Shown here: piece after piece, positions 53,662 through 62,060 of the stretch
How positions within the stretch are numbered: position 1 is the first letter of the stretch
How the letters are laid out: each line of letters opens with the position of its first letter
Source: Flavivirga algicola
GTDB lineage: Bacteria; Bacteroidota; Bacteroidia; Flavobacteriales; Flavobacteriaceae
Direction of reading: 5' to 3'
Length of the DNA stretch: 64,000 bases
Assembly (NCBI RefSeq): GCF_012910715.1
Contig: NZ_JABBHF010000002.1
Location: 191,001 to 255,000, forward strand
Program-made: the position numbers and the translations under genes
Notes under the pieces: generated by a model
What the model was told of the DNA's origin: nothing
The model's database searches: none
What the model saw: only the letters and a program-made list of their open reading frames with translations

Positions 53662-54221
53662 TTAGACACACGACACCCAACATTGAAAAAGGGATTTGCT
53701 ATGGACAAACAGATTTAGATTTGGCAGATACTTATTCCAAAGAATTTAAAACCATAACGCAGCAAATCCCAAATAGTAAAAGCTATTTGGTAAAAAGTAG
53801 CCCTTTAAAACGTTGTGCTCTATTAGCCAATCATCTAAATTCTCAGGTTCTTTTTGATGATCGCTTAAAAGAATTTGATTTTGGGGACTGGGAAATGAAA
53901 CGATGGAATGACATTTCTGAGGAAACATTAAATCCGTGGATGGAAGACTTTGTAAACACAAGAGTCCCTAATGGAGAATCTTATATCGATTTAGCTTCTA
54001 GAGTCCATAGTTTCTTTGAAGACATTATATATTCGAAAGATAAACAAAACCTTATTATTGTAACCCATGCTGGACCAATAAGAGCTTTTCTCGCATCGGT
54101 TTTAAATATTCCATTGGAAAAATCTTTTCATATTAAAATTAAATATGGTGCTATTTTTCATCTTAAAAGAGAAGGGAATTCATGGAATCTTATTTCTGAA
54201 ATTAACTTAAATTCGATTTAA
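53646..54221 (+). CDS. cobC: Alpha-ribazole phosphatase, histidine phosphatase family
   Basis: Removes the 5'-phosphate from alpha-ribazole phosphate or from cobalamin phosphate. The 191-residue protein starts with the phosphatase motif in the form IIRHTTPNIEKGICYGQTDL, where the usual RHG is RHT, as in CobC relatives. The second His is in VTHAGPIRAFLASVL. The context, last in cobUTSC and overlapping cobS by 16 bases, makes CobC the best call over other phosphatases of the superfamily. Confidence 0.9.
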   Translation: MEIYIIRHTTPNIEKGICYGQTDLDLADTYSKEFKTITQQIPNSKSYLVKSSPLKRCALLANHLNSQVLFDDRLKEFDFGDWEMKRWNDISEETLNPWMEDFVNTRVPNGESYIDLASRVHSFFEDIIYSKDKQNLIIVTHAGPIRAFLASVLNIPLEKSFHIKIKYGAIFHLKREGNSWNLISEINLNSI

Positions 54222-54252
54222 TCAATACATTTTGTTTACCAATTATTCATTT

Positions 54253-54278
54253 GTCATTCCTGCCTTCGCTGGAATGAC
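54253..54278. repeat. Hairpin repeat GTCATTCC...GGAATGAC
   Basis: Perfect 8-bp stem with loop TGCCTTCGCT, between the end of cobC and the convergent Dph6-like gene. Same repeat class as at 5226 and 22423. It may also stop transcription. Confidence 0.55.
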
Positions 54279-54374
54279 AAAAAAAGATTTAGGGTTAGGT
54301 TTTAAGTTCTATGCAATTCCTTTTTTATTTGCCACTCTAAGACTTTTAATTAACGTATTAACAAAAAAATACAA

Positions 54375-55031
54375 TCAATTTTCTACAAGACCCAATTCAG
54401 CAAAATTGTAATTGCTAGAAATAGACTTTTTAATGACCTCTACCTGGATTTTCTTTTTAAAAAATGGTGCATTGACAACCAATGTGTGATATTCTCCATT
54501 CTCTCCACAGGCATCTACCCCCATAGATTCAAAAGTTTCAATAATAGAGGCGTCAATAGTTTTTCCTAAAAAATCGGATCCTAAATCGTTATTACAAGAC
54601 ACTATAATAGCTTCCAAGCCATTATTGATCATATCTAAAACCAATTGTTTTCTATTCCCTTTCCATAAAGGCAAAATAGCTTCTAAATTTGCAGAATTTG
54701 ACACCTTTTCTTCCCAAGCCCGATGCGATTCTATATCAATATCACCAAAAACCGCATGCGTTATTGGATAATCTTCAACCAATTTTTTTAGATTTTTAAT
54801 ATACTTTGCTTCATAATCTGTCCATGAACTGCTAAAAAAATGAATTGGCAAGTCTAGGGCTTCAGCCTGAGCCCTTAAAATTGGTTTGGTAATGCCATGA
54901 GACCGTGATCTATCTCCAAATTCATTCATGACATTTAATAAAACCGTTGGTTTATAGCCTAATTGCATGGCTTTGTAAAATGCAAAACAACTATCTTTCC
55001 CGCCACTCCAGGAACATAAAAAATGATTCAT
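54375..55031 (-). CDS. Dph6-like ATP pyrophosphatase (paralog 2)
   Basis: A 218-residue protein with PP-loop FLCSWSGGKDSCFAFYKAM at the start (SGGKDS, the canonical form, versus STGKDS in paralog 1). It shares with paralog 1 the pattern FGDIDIESHRAWEEKVSNSA and the end DACGENGEYHTLVVNAPFF. It is on the opposite strand between cobC and btuF. Two diverged members both in a B12 locus point to a function in corrinoid salvage, such as amide or side-chain chemistry. This is inference; the bacterial reaction is not known to me. Confidence 0.85.
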   Translation of the reverse strand: MNHFLCSWSGGKDSCFAFYKAMQLGYKPTVLLNVMNEFGDRSRSHGITKPILRAQAEALDLPIHFFSSSWTDYEAKYIKNLKKLVEDYPITHAVFGDIDIESHRAWEEKVSNSANLEAILPLWKGNRKQLVLDMINNGLEAIIVSCNNDLGSDFLGKTIDASIIETFESMGVDACGENGEYHTLVVNAPFFKKKIQVEVIKKSISSNYNFAELGLVEN

Positions 55032-55125
55032 AATTTAGTTTAAAACCTCAAAAATAGGTTTAATTACTATTAAGACTATAGTTTTACAAAAAAAATAAAG
55101 ACCTTTAGACCTTAATTATTTTTCC

Positions 55126-56271
55126 ATGCGTTTTCTTATACTTTTAGTTATATGTTCTATGCTTCTTACATCTTGTAAGGAAGAAAAAAAACAACAAATA
55201 GAAATTTCTGTAAATGAACCAAAAGGTACAGAAGAAAATATAAGTTATGCCAAAGGCTTCTCAATAACGAATTACGAAGGCTATAAAAAAGTTGTCGTTA
55301 ATTCTCCATGGCCCAATAGTAATAAATCGTTTACTTATTTTTTAGTAAGGAAAGGAGAAAAACCACCCAACCTTGATGCTAGTGCCAAAATCATAGAAGT
55401 TCCTATTAAAACTCTGGTAGCTATTTCTACTACCAATATCCCAACTTTAGAATATTTAGAAGTAGATCGTAGTTTAATTGGATTTCCTAACACAAAATAT
55501 ATTTGTTCAGAAAAAACCAGAACAAGAATAGATAATGGAGAGATTAAAGATTTAGGTAACGATTTGGAGATCAATATCGAATCGCTTTTAGAGCTAAATC
55601 CAGAGTTGGTCATTGGCTTTTCTGTTAATGGTGTCAATACAAAATTAGATCAAATAGAAAAATTAGGTATTCCAGTTGTTATTGATGGAGCCTGGACAGA
55701 ACAACACCCTTTAGGAAAAGCCGAATGGATAAAATTTGTCGCTGCATTTTATAATAAGGAAAAAGAAGCCGATTCTATTTTTAAAAATATAGAAACAGAT
55801 TATTTAAAGGCCAAAGAAATAGCAAAAACCTTAACCAGAAAGCCAATAGTTATGTCTGGTTCTACATTTAAAGATGTATGGCATGTACCTGGTGGAAAAA
55901 GTTTTATTGCAACATATCTAGAAGATGCAAATACCGATTATCTTTGGAAAGCCAACAATAGCACAGGAAGTATACAATTAAACTTTGAAAACGTATTAGA
56001 AAAAGCGCAAAATGCGGAACTATGGATAGGTGTTGGAAGTTTTGATACAAAAAAGCAAATGCAAGATAATCACAAAGGCTATACTCTTTTTGATGCCTAT
56101 AAAAATAGCGCGGTGTATACTTACACAAAAAGAAAGGGCGCTAAAGGCGGTTTACTTTATTACGAATTGGGAACTTTACGACCAGACTTAATTTTAAAAG
56201 ACATTATAAAGATTGCGCATCCAAATTTATTAAATGATTACGAACCCTTCTTTTTTAAACGTTTAGAATAG
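55126..56271 (+). CDS. btuF: Corrinoid ABC transporter substrate-binding lipoprotein
   Basis: A 381-residue lipoprotein (signal MRFLILLVICSMLLTSCKEE). The rest is a two-lobe type III binding protein: a first lobe with PIKTLVAISTTNIPTLEYLE, then LLELNPELVIGFSVNGVNTK and a long helix linker, then a second lobe with AELWIGVGSFDTKKQM. It is directly followed by the permease gene (TTG start right after its stop). A B12 cargo is assigned from the cob/btuB surroundings; iron-siderophore proteins share the fold. Confidence 0.85.
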   Translation: MRFLILLVICSMLLTSCKEEKKQQIEISVNEPKGTEENISYAKGFSITNYEGYKKVVVNSPWPNSNKSFTYFLVRKGEKPPNLDASAKIIEVPIKTLVAISTTNIPTLEYLEVDRSLIGFPNTKYICSEKTRTRIDNGEIKDLGNDLEINIESLLELNPELVIGFSVNGVNTKLDQIEKLGIPVVIDGAWTEQHPLGKAEWIKFVAAFYNKEKEADSIFKNIETDYLKAKEIAKTLTRKPIVMSGSTFKDVWHVPGGKSFIATYLEDANTDYLWKANNSTGSIQLNFENVLEKAQNAELWIGVGSFDTKKQMQDNHKGYTLFDAYKNSAVYTYTKRKGAKGGLLYYELGTLRPDLILKDIIKIAHPNLLNDYEPFFFKRLE

Positions 56272-57303
56272 TTGCCATACACTAAAACATATAGACTATC
56301 TTTCATAATACTAATTTTAGTACTCCTACTATGTTTCTGTATAAACATAAGCTTAGGCTCTGTACTTATCCCCTTTAAGGATATTTTTAATGGCCTTATT
56401 GGACAGCCAACAGAACATACGTCCTGGCAACATATTATTCACGAATATAGGTTACCAAAGGCTTTCACAGCTATTATTGTTGGGTCTGGTTTGGGTATCT
56501 CTGGGCTGCTTATGCAAACACTATTTAGAAACCCGTTAGCTGGACCTTTTGTTTTAGGAATTACATCTGGTTCTAGTTTAGGAGTCGCTTTAGTTATTAT
56601 GGGCGCTTCTATTTTTGGTGGTACCTTGGCAGGTATACTTACTTCTAAGTGGAGTATTGTAATAGCCGCTAGCCTAGGTAGCTTCATTGTACTACTTGTT
56701 GTTTTAATAATGTCTAACAAAGTTAGAGATACCATGGCCATATTAATTATTGGTCTCATGTTTGGCAGTATTACAACGGCTACGGTTAGTGTACTTTCCT
56801 TTTTTAGTTCAGCCGAAGAATTACAACAATATATCTTTTGGGGTTTTGGAAGCATTGGAAATCTAACCTGGCACGAATTATTTATACTATTCCTAATTTA
56901 TGCTATAGGTATTGTATTAAGTCTGGTCTCCATTAAAACGTTAAACACATTGTTATTGGGAGAAAACTATGCCAAAAGTTTAGGGCTGAATGTAAAAGCA
57001 AGTCGGTTATTAATAATTGTAGCCACCAGTTTATTGGCTGGAACCATAACAGCTTTTGCAGGTCCCATTGTTTTTATTGGCTTGGCGATCCCACATATGA
57101 CGCGACAAATTTTTAACACATCGAATCATAAAATATTATTGCCAGCAGTTTTTTTATTTGGTGCTATTATCATGCTTATTTGTGATACCATAGCCCAATT
57201 ACCTTCCAGTGACCTTACCTTGCCCATTAACGCCATAACCTCTTTAATTGGAGCACCAGTTATTATTTGGTTATTGGTAAGAAAACGTAAAATGATCTTT
57301 TAA
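56272..57303 (+). CDS. btuC: Corrinoid ABC transporter permease, FecCD family
   Basis: A 343-residue inner membrane permease with about ten membrane helices. Family blocks are present: RLPKAFTAIIVGSGLGISGL, MQTLFRNPLAGPFVLGITSG, and the coupling helix region near GPIVFIGLAIPHMTRQIF. Start codon is TTG at 56272, with no gap to the btuF stop; no in-frame ATG gives the first helix. It would form a dimer in complex with two ATPase subunits (next gene). Substrate is inferred from context. Confidence 0.88.
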   Translation: MPYTKTYRLSFIILILVLLLCFCINISLGSVLIPFKDIFNGLIGQPTEHTSWQHIIHEYRLPKAFTAIIVGSGLGISGLLMQTLFRNPLAGPFVLGITSGSSLGVALVIMGASIFGGTLAGILTSKWSIVIAASLGSFIVLLVVLIMSNKVRDTMAILIIGLMFGSITTATVSVLSFFSSAEELQQYIFWGFGSIGNLTWHELFILFLIYAIGIVLSLVSIKTLNTLLLGENYAKSLGLNVKASRLLIIVATSLLAGTITAFAGPIVFIGLAIPHMTRQIFNTSNHKILLPAVFLFGAIIMLICDTIAQLPSSDLTLPINAITSLIGAPVIIWLLVRKRKMIF

Positions 57304-57383
57304 AATAGACAAAAAATGAAAAACATAAGACAAAAAACCAACACTATAAACATTTAGAATCTGGAGCTTTCTTATTAAAATTT

Positions 57384-58178
57384 ATGGCAAAAAACAAGTC
57401 ACATATCGTTTTAAAAACCCAAGATTTAACTATTGGCTATACCAGCAAAAAAGCAAAAACAGTTATAGCCTCCAACATAAATATTGAGTTGCATAAAGGA
57501 GCGCTTGTCGGACTTATTGGAGCTAATGGTATTGGAAAATCTACCTTGTTACGAACACTTACCAGCGTACAGCGTAAACTAGGGGGTAATATTACCATTA
57601 ATAATACGGCTTTAGAAAATTATTCAAATATCAATTTAGCTAAAGTATTAAGCTTGGTACTTACAGAGTCTTTAGGATCAAAAAATCTCACTGTTTTTGA
57701 ATTGGTAGCGCTTGGGCGTCAGCCTTATACTAATTGGGTTGGTAATTTGACAAAAAAGGATTTTCAAGTTATAAATCAGTCTTTACTTCAAACTAATATT
57801 GACGATTTAAAACACAAAAAATGCTATGAGTTGAGTGATGGTCAATTACAAAAGGTGATGATAGCCCGTGCTTTGGCACAAGATACTGATTTGATTATTC
57901 TAGATGAGCCTACTACGCACCTGGATATGTACCACAAAGCTTATATTTTAAAATTGCTTCAGAAACTAGCCAAGGAGACTAACAAAACCATTCTATTTTC
58001 TTCTCATGAAATCGATTTGGCTATTCAATTATGTGATAATTTGATTGTTATGACTAAAGATTCTGTTATTACAGATCAACCTTGTAACTTAATAGAAAAA
58101 GGAACTTTTAATAATTTATTTCCTCAAGATTTAATAATTTTCGACAATAATACGGGCAGTTTTCGGGTGAAGAAATAA
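57384..58178 (+). CDS. btuD: Corrinoid ABC transporter ATPase
   Basis: A 264-residue ATPase with Walker A IGANGIGKSTLL, Q-loop in SLVLTESLG, signature ELSDGQLQKVMIARAL and Walker B LIILDEPTTHLDMYH, then the H-loop SSHEIDLA. All motifs are intact. It lies 80 bases after btuC, closing the importer set. The family also includes siderophore transporters; B12 is assigned from the locus. A short unlinked gap before rmuC follows. Confidence 0.88.
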   Translation: MAKNKSHIVLKTQDLTIGYTSKKAKTVIASNINIELHKGALVGLIGANGIGKSTLLRTLTSVQRKLGGNITINNTALENYSNINLAKVLSLVLTESLGSKNLTVFELVALGRQPYTNWVGNLTKKDFQVINQSLLQTNIDDLKHKKCYELSDGQLQKVMIARALAQDTDLIILDEPTTHLDMYHKAYILKLLQKLAKETNKTILFSSHEIDLAIQLCDNLIVMTKDSVITDQPCNLIEKGTFNNLFPQDLIIFDNNTGSFRVKK

Positions 58179-58240
58179 CATTCCAAAAAACTAATTCTAA
58201 ATTCCAAAATATTTAGTCTTCGTCTTCCATTCAAAAAAAT

Positions 58241-58248
58241 TATCTTTG
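58241..58248 (+). promoter_or_regulatory. Putative -7 promoter element of rmuC
   Basis: TATCTTTG fits TAnnTTTG and lies 22 bases before the rmuC ATG at 58271. No clear -33 element is seen. Confidence 0.45.
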
Positions 58249-58270
58249 ATTATCTATATTTTTCAAATAA

Positions 58271-59590
58271 ATGAACGACAATCTTATTCTTATAATTTCT
58301 ATAATCATTTCTGCAGCAACTGGCGGTTATTTGGGAATCTTATTCACTAAATTAAAAAGTAAAAGTGAAAAAAGCACTTTAGAAGAGCGCCAGAATCAAA
58401 TGAATTCAACTATTGATGAGTTAAAACAGAACCTTAGCAAAATTGAGCATGAGCGTGAAGAAATAAGAAGAGAAAAAGAATTTTTAAATGCTGAGTTAAC
58501 CAGAAAAAATACTGAATTCGAAAATCTTCAGCAATTAAATTTAAAACGAGATAAAGAGTTAGAAGAACGCCAGGAACAATTACGCAAAGATTTCGAGTTG
58601 TTAGCTACTAAGATATTGGATGAAAAGTCTGAGAAATTCACACTTCAGAACAAAGAGAACATCAAAAATATTTTAAACCCTTTACAAGAAAAAATTCAAG
58701 GTTTTGAGAAAAAAGTAGAAGCATCACAAAAAGAAAGTATTAGCATGCATTCGGCCCTAAAAGAACAATTGTTGGGCCTAAAAGATCTTAATCAACAAAT
58801 GACCAAAGAGGCTACCAATCTTACCAAAGCTTTAAAAGGTGATAGCAAAATGCAAGGTAATTGGGGCGAATTGGTTTTAGAACGCGTTCTTGAAAAATCT
58901 GGATTGGAAAAAGACAGAGAATATTTTGTACAACAAAGTTTCACTTTAGAGAATGGTTCCAGAGTCTTACCCGATGTTGTTTTACACCTTCCAGATAGTA
59001 AAAAAATGATTATCGATTCCAAAGTATCATTAACCGATTATGAACGCTTAGTAAATGCTGAAGATGATGAGAAGCTGCCATTTTTAAAGGCGCACGTTAA
59101 CTCCATTAAAAAGCATGTCGATCAACTTTCTGAAAAAAATTATCAGGATTTATATGATATAGAGTCGCCCGATTTTGTCCTCATGTTTATTCCTATAGAA
59201 CCTGCTTTTGCTGTTGTAGTTAACGAAGATAACGCCATATATAATAAAGCTTTCGAGAAAAACATTGTTATTGTAACACCATCCACGCTACTGGCTACAC
59301 TTCGCACCATAGACACTATGTGGAACAATGAAAAGCAACAACGAAATGCTATTGAAATTGCCAGACAAGCAGGTGCTTTATACGACAAGTTTGAAGGCTT
59401 AGTAAAAGATCTTACAGGTGTTGGTAAAAAAATTGATGCTGCAAAGAATGATTATTCCGCAGCTATGAACAAACTGGTTGATGGTAAAGGTAATTTAGTC
59501 ACAAGCGTTGAAAAACTTAAAAAAATGGGAGCCAAAGCTAAAAAGGCACTACCAGATGCCATTGTTAAACGAGCTGAAGAAGACAGTTAA
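58271..59590 (+). CDS. rmuC: RmuC-type DNA recombination protein
   Basis: A 439-residue protein. One N-terminal membrane helix (IISIIISAATGGYLGILFTK) is followed by a coiled coil from about residue 33 to 175. A nuclease-like domain follows with KGDSKMQGNWGELVLERVLE, VLPDVVLHLPDSKKMIIDSK (Asp and Lys of the PD-(D/E)XK type) and later FVLMFIPIEPAFAVV. It is thought to limit DNA inversions. Normal length. The stop is seven bases before the operator array of the satD operon. Confidence 0.93.
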   Translation: MNDNLILIISIIISAATGGYLGILFTKLKSKSEKSTLEERQNQMNSTIDELKQNLSKIEHEREEIRREKEFLNAELTRKNTEFENLQQLNLKRDKELEERQEQLRKDFELLATKILDEKSEKFTLQNKENIKNILNPLQEKIQGFEKKVEASQKESISMHSALKEQLLGLKDLNQQMTKEATNLTKALKGDSKMQGNWGELVLERVLEKSGLEKDREYFVQQSFTLENGSRVLPDVVLHLPDSKKMIIDSKVSLTDYERLVNAEDDEKLPFLKAHVNSIKKHVDQLSEKNYQDLYDIESPDFVLMFIPIEPAFAVVVNEDNAIYNKAFEKNIVIVTPSTLLATLRTIDTMWNNEKQQRNAIEIARQAGALYDKFEGLVKDLTGVGKKIDAAKNDYSAAMNKLVDGKGNLVTSVEKLKKMGAKAKKALPDAIVKRAEEDS

Positions 59591-59597
59591 TTCATTT

Positions 59598-59701
59598 TAT
59601 CACACTATAACGTGATATTTTAAATTATCACATAATTATGCGATATAATTGTTTATCACATAAAAATGTGATATATTTGTTTATCACATAAAAACGTGAT
59701 A
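59598..59701. promoter_or_regulatory. Array of four palindromic operators at exact 28-bp spacing before satD
   Basis: Four 20-base sites of the form TATCAC-N8-GTGATA start at 59598, 59626, 59654 and 59682, each 28 bases after the last. Site 2 has one changed base (GCGATA). Spacers of 8 bases are T/A-rich and unlike one another. The last site ends one base before the satD ATG. The promoter lies inside the array: site 3 between -33 and -7, site 4 over the predicted start of transcription. This predicts repression by a dimeric regulator, most simply SatD itself. Confidence 0.85.
59649..59679 (+). promoter_or_regulatory. satD promoter
   Basis: A -33 TTG at 59649-59651 and a -7 TATATTTG at 59672-59679 are separated by 20 bases, fitting the Bacteroidota consensus. 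Transcription would start near 59685, about 18 bases before the ATG. Confidence 0.65.
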
Positions 59702-59702
59702 T

Positions 59703-60332
59703 ATGATATCAAATACAATAACTAGTGTTATAACAGGCGATATAATTAAGTCTAGAGGCCAGATTAGCCCTGAAATATGGATAAAAGCATTAAAGGATGC
59801 CTTATCCTATCTAAGTAATGATAAGGTGTACTGGGAAATATATCGAGGAGACAGCTTTCAAATAGAAATTAAAGATATTCACTCTAGCTTTATAGCTGCC
59901 GTGTATATAAAAGCTTGCATAAAATCGATTCATGGTTTGGATGTACGTTTAGCTATTGGTATTGGCAATAAAACCTACGAAGGCGAAAACGTCACAGAAT
60001 CGAATGGTGAAGCATTTATATTTTCTGGAGAAACATTGGAAACTTTAAAAAAAGAGAAACAAAACTTACGTATTAAAACCAATAATAATGAAATTGACGA
60101 AGCATTAAACCTATATTTTAAGTTAGCGCTTATATCTATGGATAGTTGGACCGTAAATTTGGCAGAAATTGTTAAGCTAAGTATAGAAAAGCCGAAAGCA
60201 CTACAAAGTGAATTAGGCGAACTAACTGGCATCAATCAAAATGCAGTAAGTACCAGACAAAAAAGGGCTCACCTAGATGAAATTAAGGAACTGGATCTTA
60301 TGTATAGAAAAAAAATAAATGCTCTAATATGA
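59703..60332 (+). CDS. SatD family protein, possible cyclase-fold regulator with C-terminal helix-turn-helix
   Basis: A 209-residue cytosolic protein of the SatD family. The first 110 residues show a class III nucleotide-cyclase-like pattern: SVITGDIIKSRG (D13 in a metal-site position), IYRGDSFQIEI (G49-D50), VRLAIGIG (82-88), and NGEAFIFSGETLE. The last 50 residues look like a winged or plain helix-turn-helix (LQSELGELTGINQNAVSTRQ). This layout suggests a one-component regulator that binds a nucleotide or other small ligand. The ATG is one base after the fourth operator palindrome, and the stop overlaps the next gene by 4 bases (ATGA). The functional reading is inference. Confidence 0.75.
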   Translation: MISNTITSVITGDIIKSRGQISPEIWIKALKDALSYLSNDKVYWEIYRGDSFQIEIKDIHSSFIAAVYIKACIKSIHGLDVRLAIGIGNKTYEGENVTESNGEAFIFSGETLETLKKEKQNLRIKTNNNEIDEALNLYFKLALISMDSWTVNLAEIVKLSIEKPKALQSELGELTGINQNAVSTRQKRAHLDEIKELDLMYRKKINALI

Positions 60333-61030
60333 TACTACTAAAACTTTTACTAGCTCACTTAATTGGTGATTTTTTTCTACAACCTCAAAAATGGGTCCAT
60401 GAAAAAGAAAAGAAAAAATTAAAATCACCTAAACTGTATTTACACATATTAATTCATATTGCATTATTAATAGTGTTTCTTTGGGATATATCCCTATGGC
60501 CTTACGTAGTAACAATAAGTATTACACATCTTCTAATTGACGGCGCAAAACTTGTTTTACAAAAGAAAAAAACAAAACGATTGTTATTCTTTATAGATCA
60601 ATTACTTCATATCCTGGTAATTTTTGGGTGCTATTTTTTATATTCAAATAATGTATTTAACCCAGAGTCTTTTTTAACCGAAAACAATCTTTTACTACTA
60701 ACTTGCCTAGCATTTTTAACAATTCCAGTCTCTATATTTATGAAAACCATTTTTTTAAAGTGGAATATTTCAGAACTTACTAAAAATAACGAGTCTCTTA
60801 AGGATGCAGGCAAATATATTGGTATTTTAGAGCGTGTTTTAGTGTTTATATTTATAATTTCAGACCACTGGGAAGCTGTTGGTTTTTTAATTACAGCTAA
60901 GTCCGTTTTTAGATTTGGAGATTTAAAAGAATCTAAGGACAGACAGCTTACTGAGTATATTTTAATAGGCACTTTAATTAGTTTTGGAATAGCAATCATC
61001 ACAGGTATTATATACACTGTGCTAATTTAA
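60329..61030 (+). CDS. DUF3307 membrane protein, partner of SatD
   Basis: A 233-residue membrane protein with about six hydrophobic segments. His and Asp residues in conserved places (LLAHLIGDFFLQP near the start, HILIHIAL, ITHLLIDGAKLV, FFIDQLLHIL) suggest a metal-binding site in the membrane, as noted for DUF3307 proteins. Its start overlaps the satD stop by four bases, so the two are translated together. The pair recurs in other bacteria as far as I recall. Function unknown; transport, lipid or hydrolase activity are all open. Confidence 0.82.
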   Translation: MILLKLLLAHLIGDFFLQPQKWVHEKEKKKLKSPKLYLHILIHIALLIVFLWDISLWPYVVTISITHLLIDGAKLVLQKKKTKRLLFFIDQLLHILVIFGCYFLYSNNVFNPESFLTENNLLLLTCLAFLTIPVSIFMKTIFLKWNISELTKNNESLKDAGKYIGILERVLVFIFIISDHWEAVGFLITAKSVFRFGDLKESKDRQLTEYILIGTLISFGIAIITGIIYTVLI

Positions 61031-61035
61031 AATAC

Positions 61036-61572
61036 ATGTTTAAAAGTACAAAAGAATCTCAAATTACCATTACAGAATTAATGCTGCCATCGCACTCAAA
61101 TTTTAGCGGAAAAATTCACGGCGGCTATATTTTAAACTTGATGGATCAAATTGCGTTTGCATGTGCATCAAAACATTCCAGACACTATTGTGTAACGGCA
61201 TCTGTAAACAGAGTAGATTTTTTAAACTCCATTGATGTTGGGGAATTGGTAACTTTAAAAGCATCTGTTAATTATACAGGAAGGACTTCTATGGTTATCG
61301 GGGTTCGTGTGGAATCGGAAAATATTCAAACGGGAAAAACGAAACATTGCAACTCTTCTTATTTTACAATGGTTGCTAAAGACGAAAACGGAAAAAATGT
61401 ACAAGTGCCTGGTATTATTTTAGATTCTGAACAAAGTATTCGCCGTTTTTCTAGAAGTATTACCAGACAAGAGCAGGCAAAAAAACGTTCTAATAGTTTT
61501 AAGGCTTCAGAATTTAAAATGGATGAATATATTGACCTTTTAGAAGGACATAATGCTAAAATTGAACTTTAA
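61036..61572 (+). CDS. Acyl-CoA thioesterase, hotdog fold (YciA type)
   Basis: A 178-residue hotdog-fold enzyme. The pattern MLPSHSNFSGKIHGGYILNL (with Asn and Gly of the active site), then DQIAFACASKHSRHYCVTAS and VDFLNSIDVGELVTLKASVN is that of YciA/BACH-like thioesterases. The last 30 residues are an extra charged tail. It begins five bases after the DUF3307 stop, so it is probably the third gene of the satD transcript. It hydrolyses acyl-CoA in the cytosol; chain length preference unknown. Confidence 0.92.
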   Translation: MFKSTKESQITITELMLPSHSNFSGKIHGGYILNLMDQIAFACASKHSRHYCVTASVNRVDFLNSIDVGELVTLKASVNYTGRTSMVIGVRVESENIQTGKTKHCNSSYFTMVAKDENGKNVQVPGIILDSEQSIRRFSRSITRQEQAKKRSNSFKASEFKMDEYIDLLEGHNAKIEL

Positions 61573-61608
61573 GGCGTAAAAAAGTATTTTATTACGCCTT
61601 TTTCTTTA
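61571..61608. terminator. Bidirectional terminator after the thioesterase gene
   Basis: AAGGCGTAA and TTACGCCTT form a 9-bp stem starting at the thioesterase stop, with a T run on the + side. It also lies just past the end of the convergent DoxX gene. Confidence 0.8.
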
Positions 61609-61953
61609 GTCCTTCAATATTTTGTATAAAGCAAACGCGCCAATTGCCATAACCAAATCCCTAACGGCAACATCGAAATAATGTCCACTAAAAATCAAAG
61701 TTAGTGCTATAAGTACCAACCAAGCAGTAACTATTATCGCGCCTATTTTAGTTTTAACGAGTACTAAAATTCCAGCAATAATTTCAATAATACCAACAAT
61801 CATCATAAAAGTTGAAGCATCAAAAGGTAAAATATTTTGTAAACCCAAACCTAAATACTGAGACCAGTCTGTCAAAATATTAGTAAACTTGTCTAATCCT
61901 GCCACAATAGGTACAAAGCCATACGTGTACTTAAGCAAATCTTTCACATTCAT
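61606..61953 (-). CDS. DoxX family membrane protein
   Basis: A 115-residue inner membrane protein with four hydrophobic helices. The beginning LLKYTYGFVPIVAGLDKFTN and the pair GIIEIIAGILVLVKTKIGAI, LVLIALTLIFSGHYFDVAVR match the DoxX/DoxD-like fold. Members are linked to redox or membrane quinone functions; the role here is open. It is transcribed alone and convergent with the thioesterase gene. Confidence 0.85.
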   Translation of the reverse strand: MNVKDLLKYTYGFVPIVAGLDKFTNILTDWSQYLGLGLQNILPFDASTFMMIVGIIEIIAGILVLVKTKIGAIIVTAWLVLIALTLIFSGHYFDVAVRDLVMAIGAFALYKILKD

Positions 61954-62060
61954 AATATTCTTATTTTTAATTAATTACACGCTTTAGATGGCAAACCCTA
62001 AAAAAAGTTACAAAATTTTGTAACTTTTTACATTCATTTATATCTAAAGGAAAAACAAAT

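Noticed and set aside
59598-59701. CRISPR-like array (four repeats with short spacers)
   Set aside because: Units are 20-base palindromes with 8-base A/T-rich gaps, overlapping a promoter and ending at a start codon. CRISPR spacers are around 30 bases or more and no cas genes are present.
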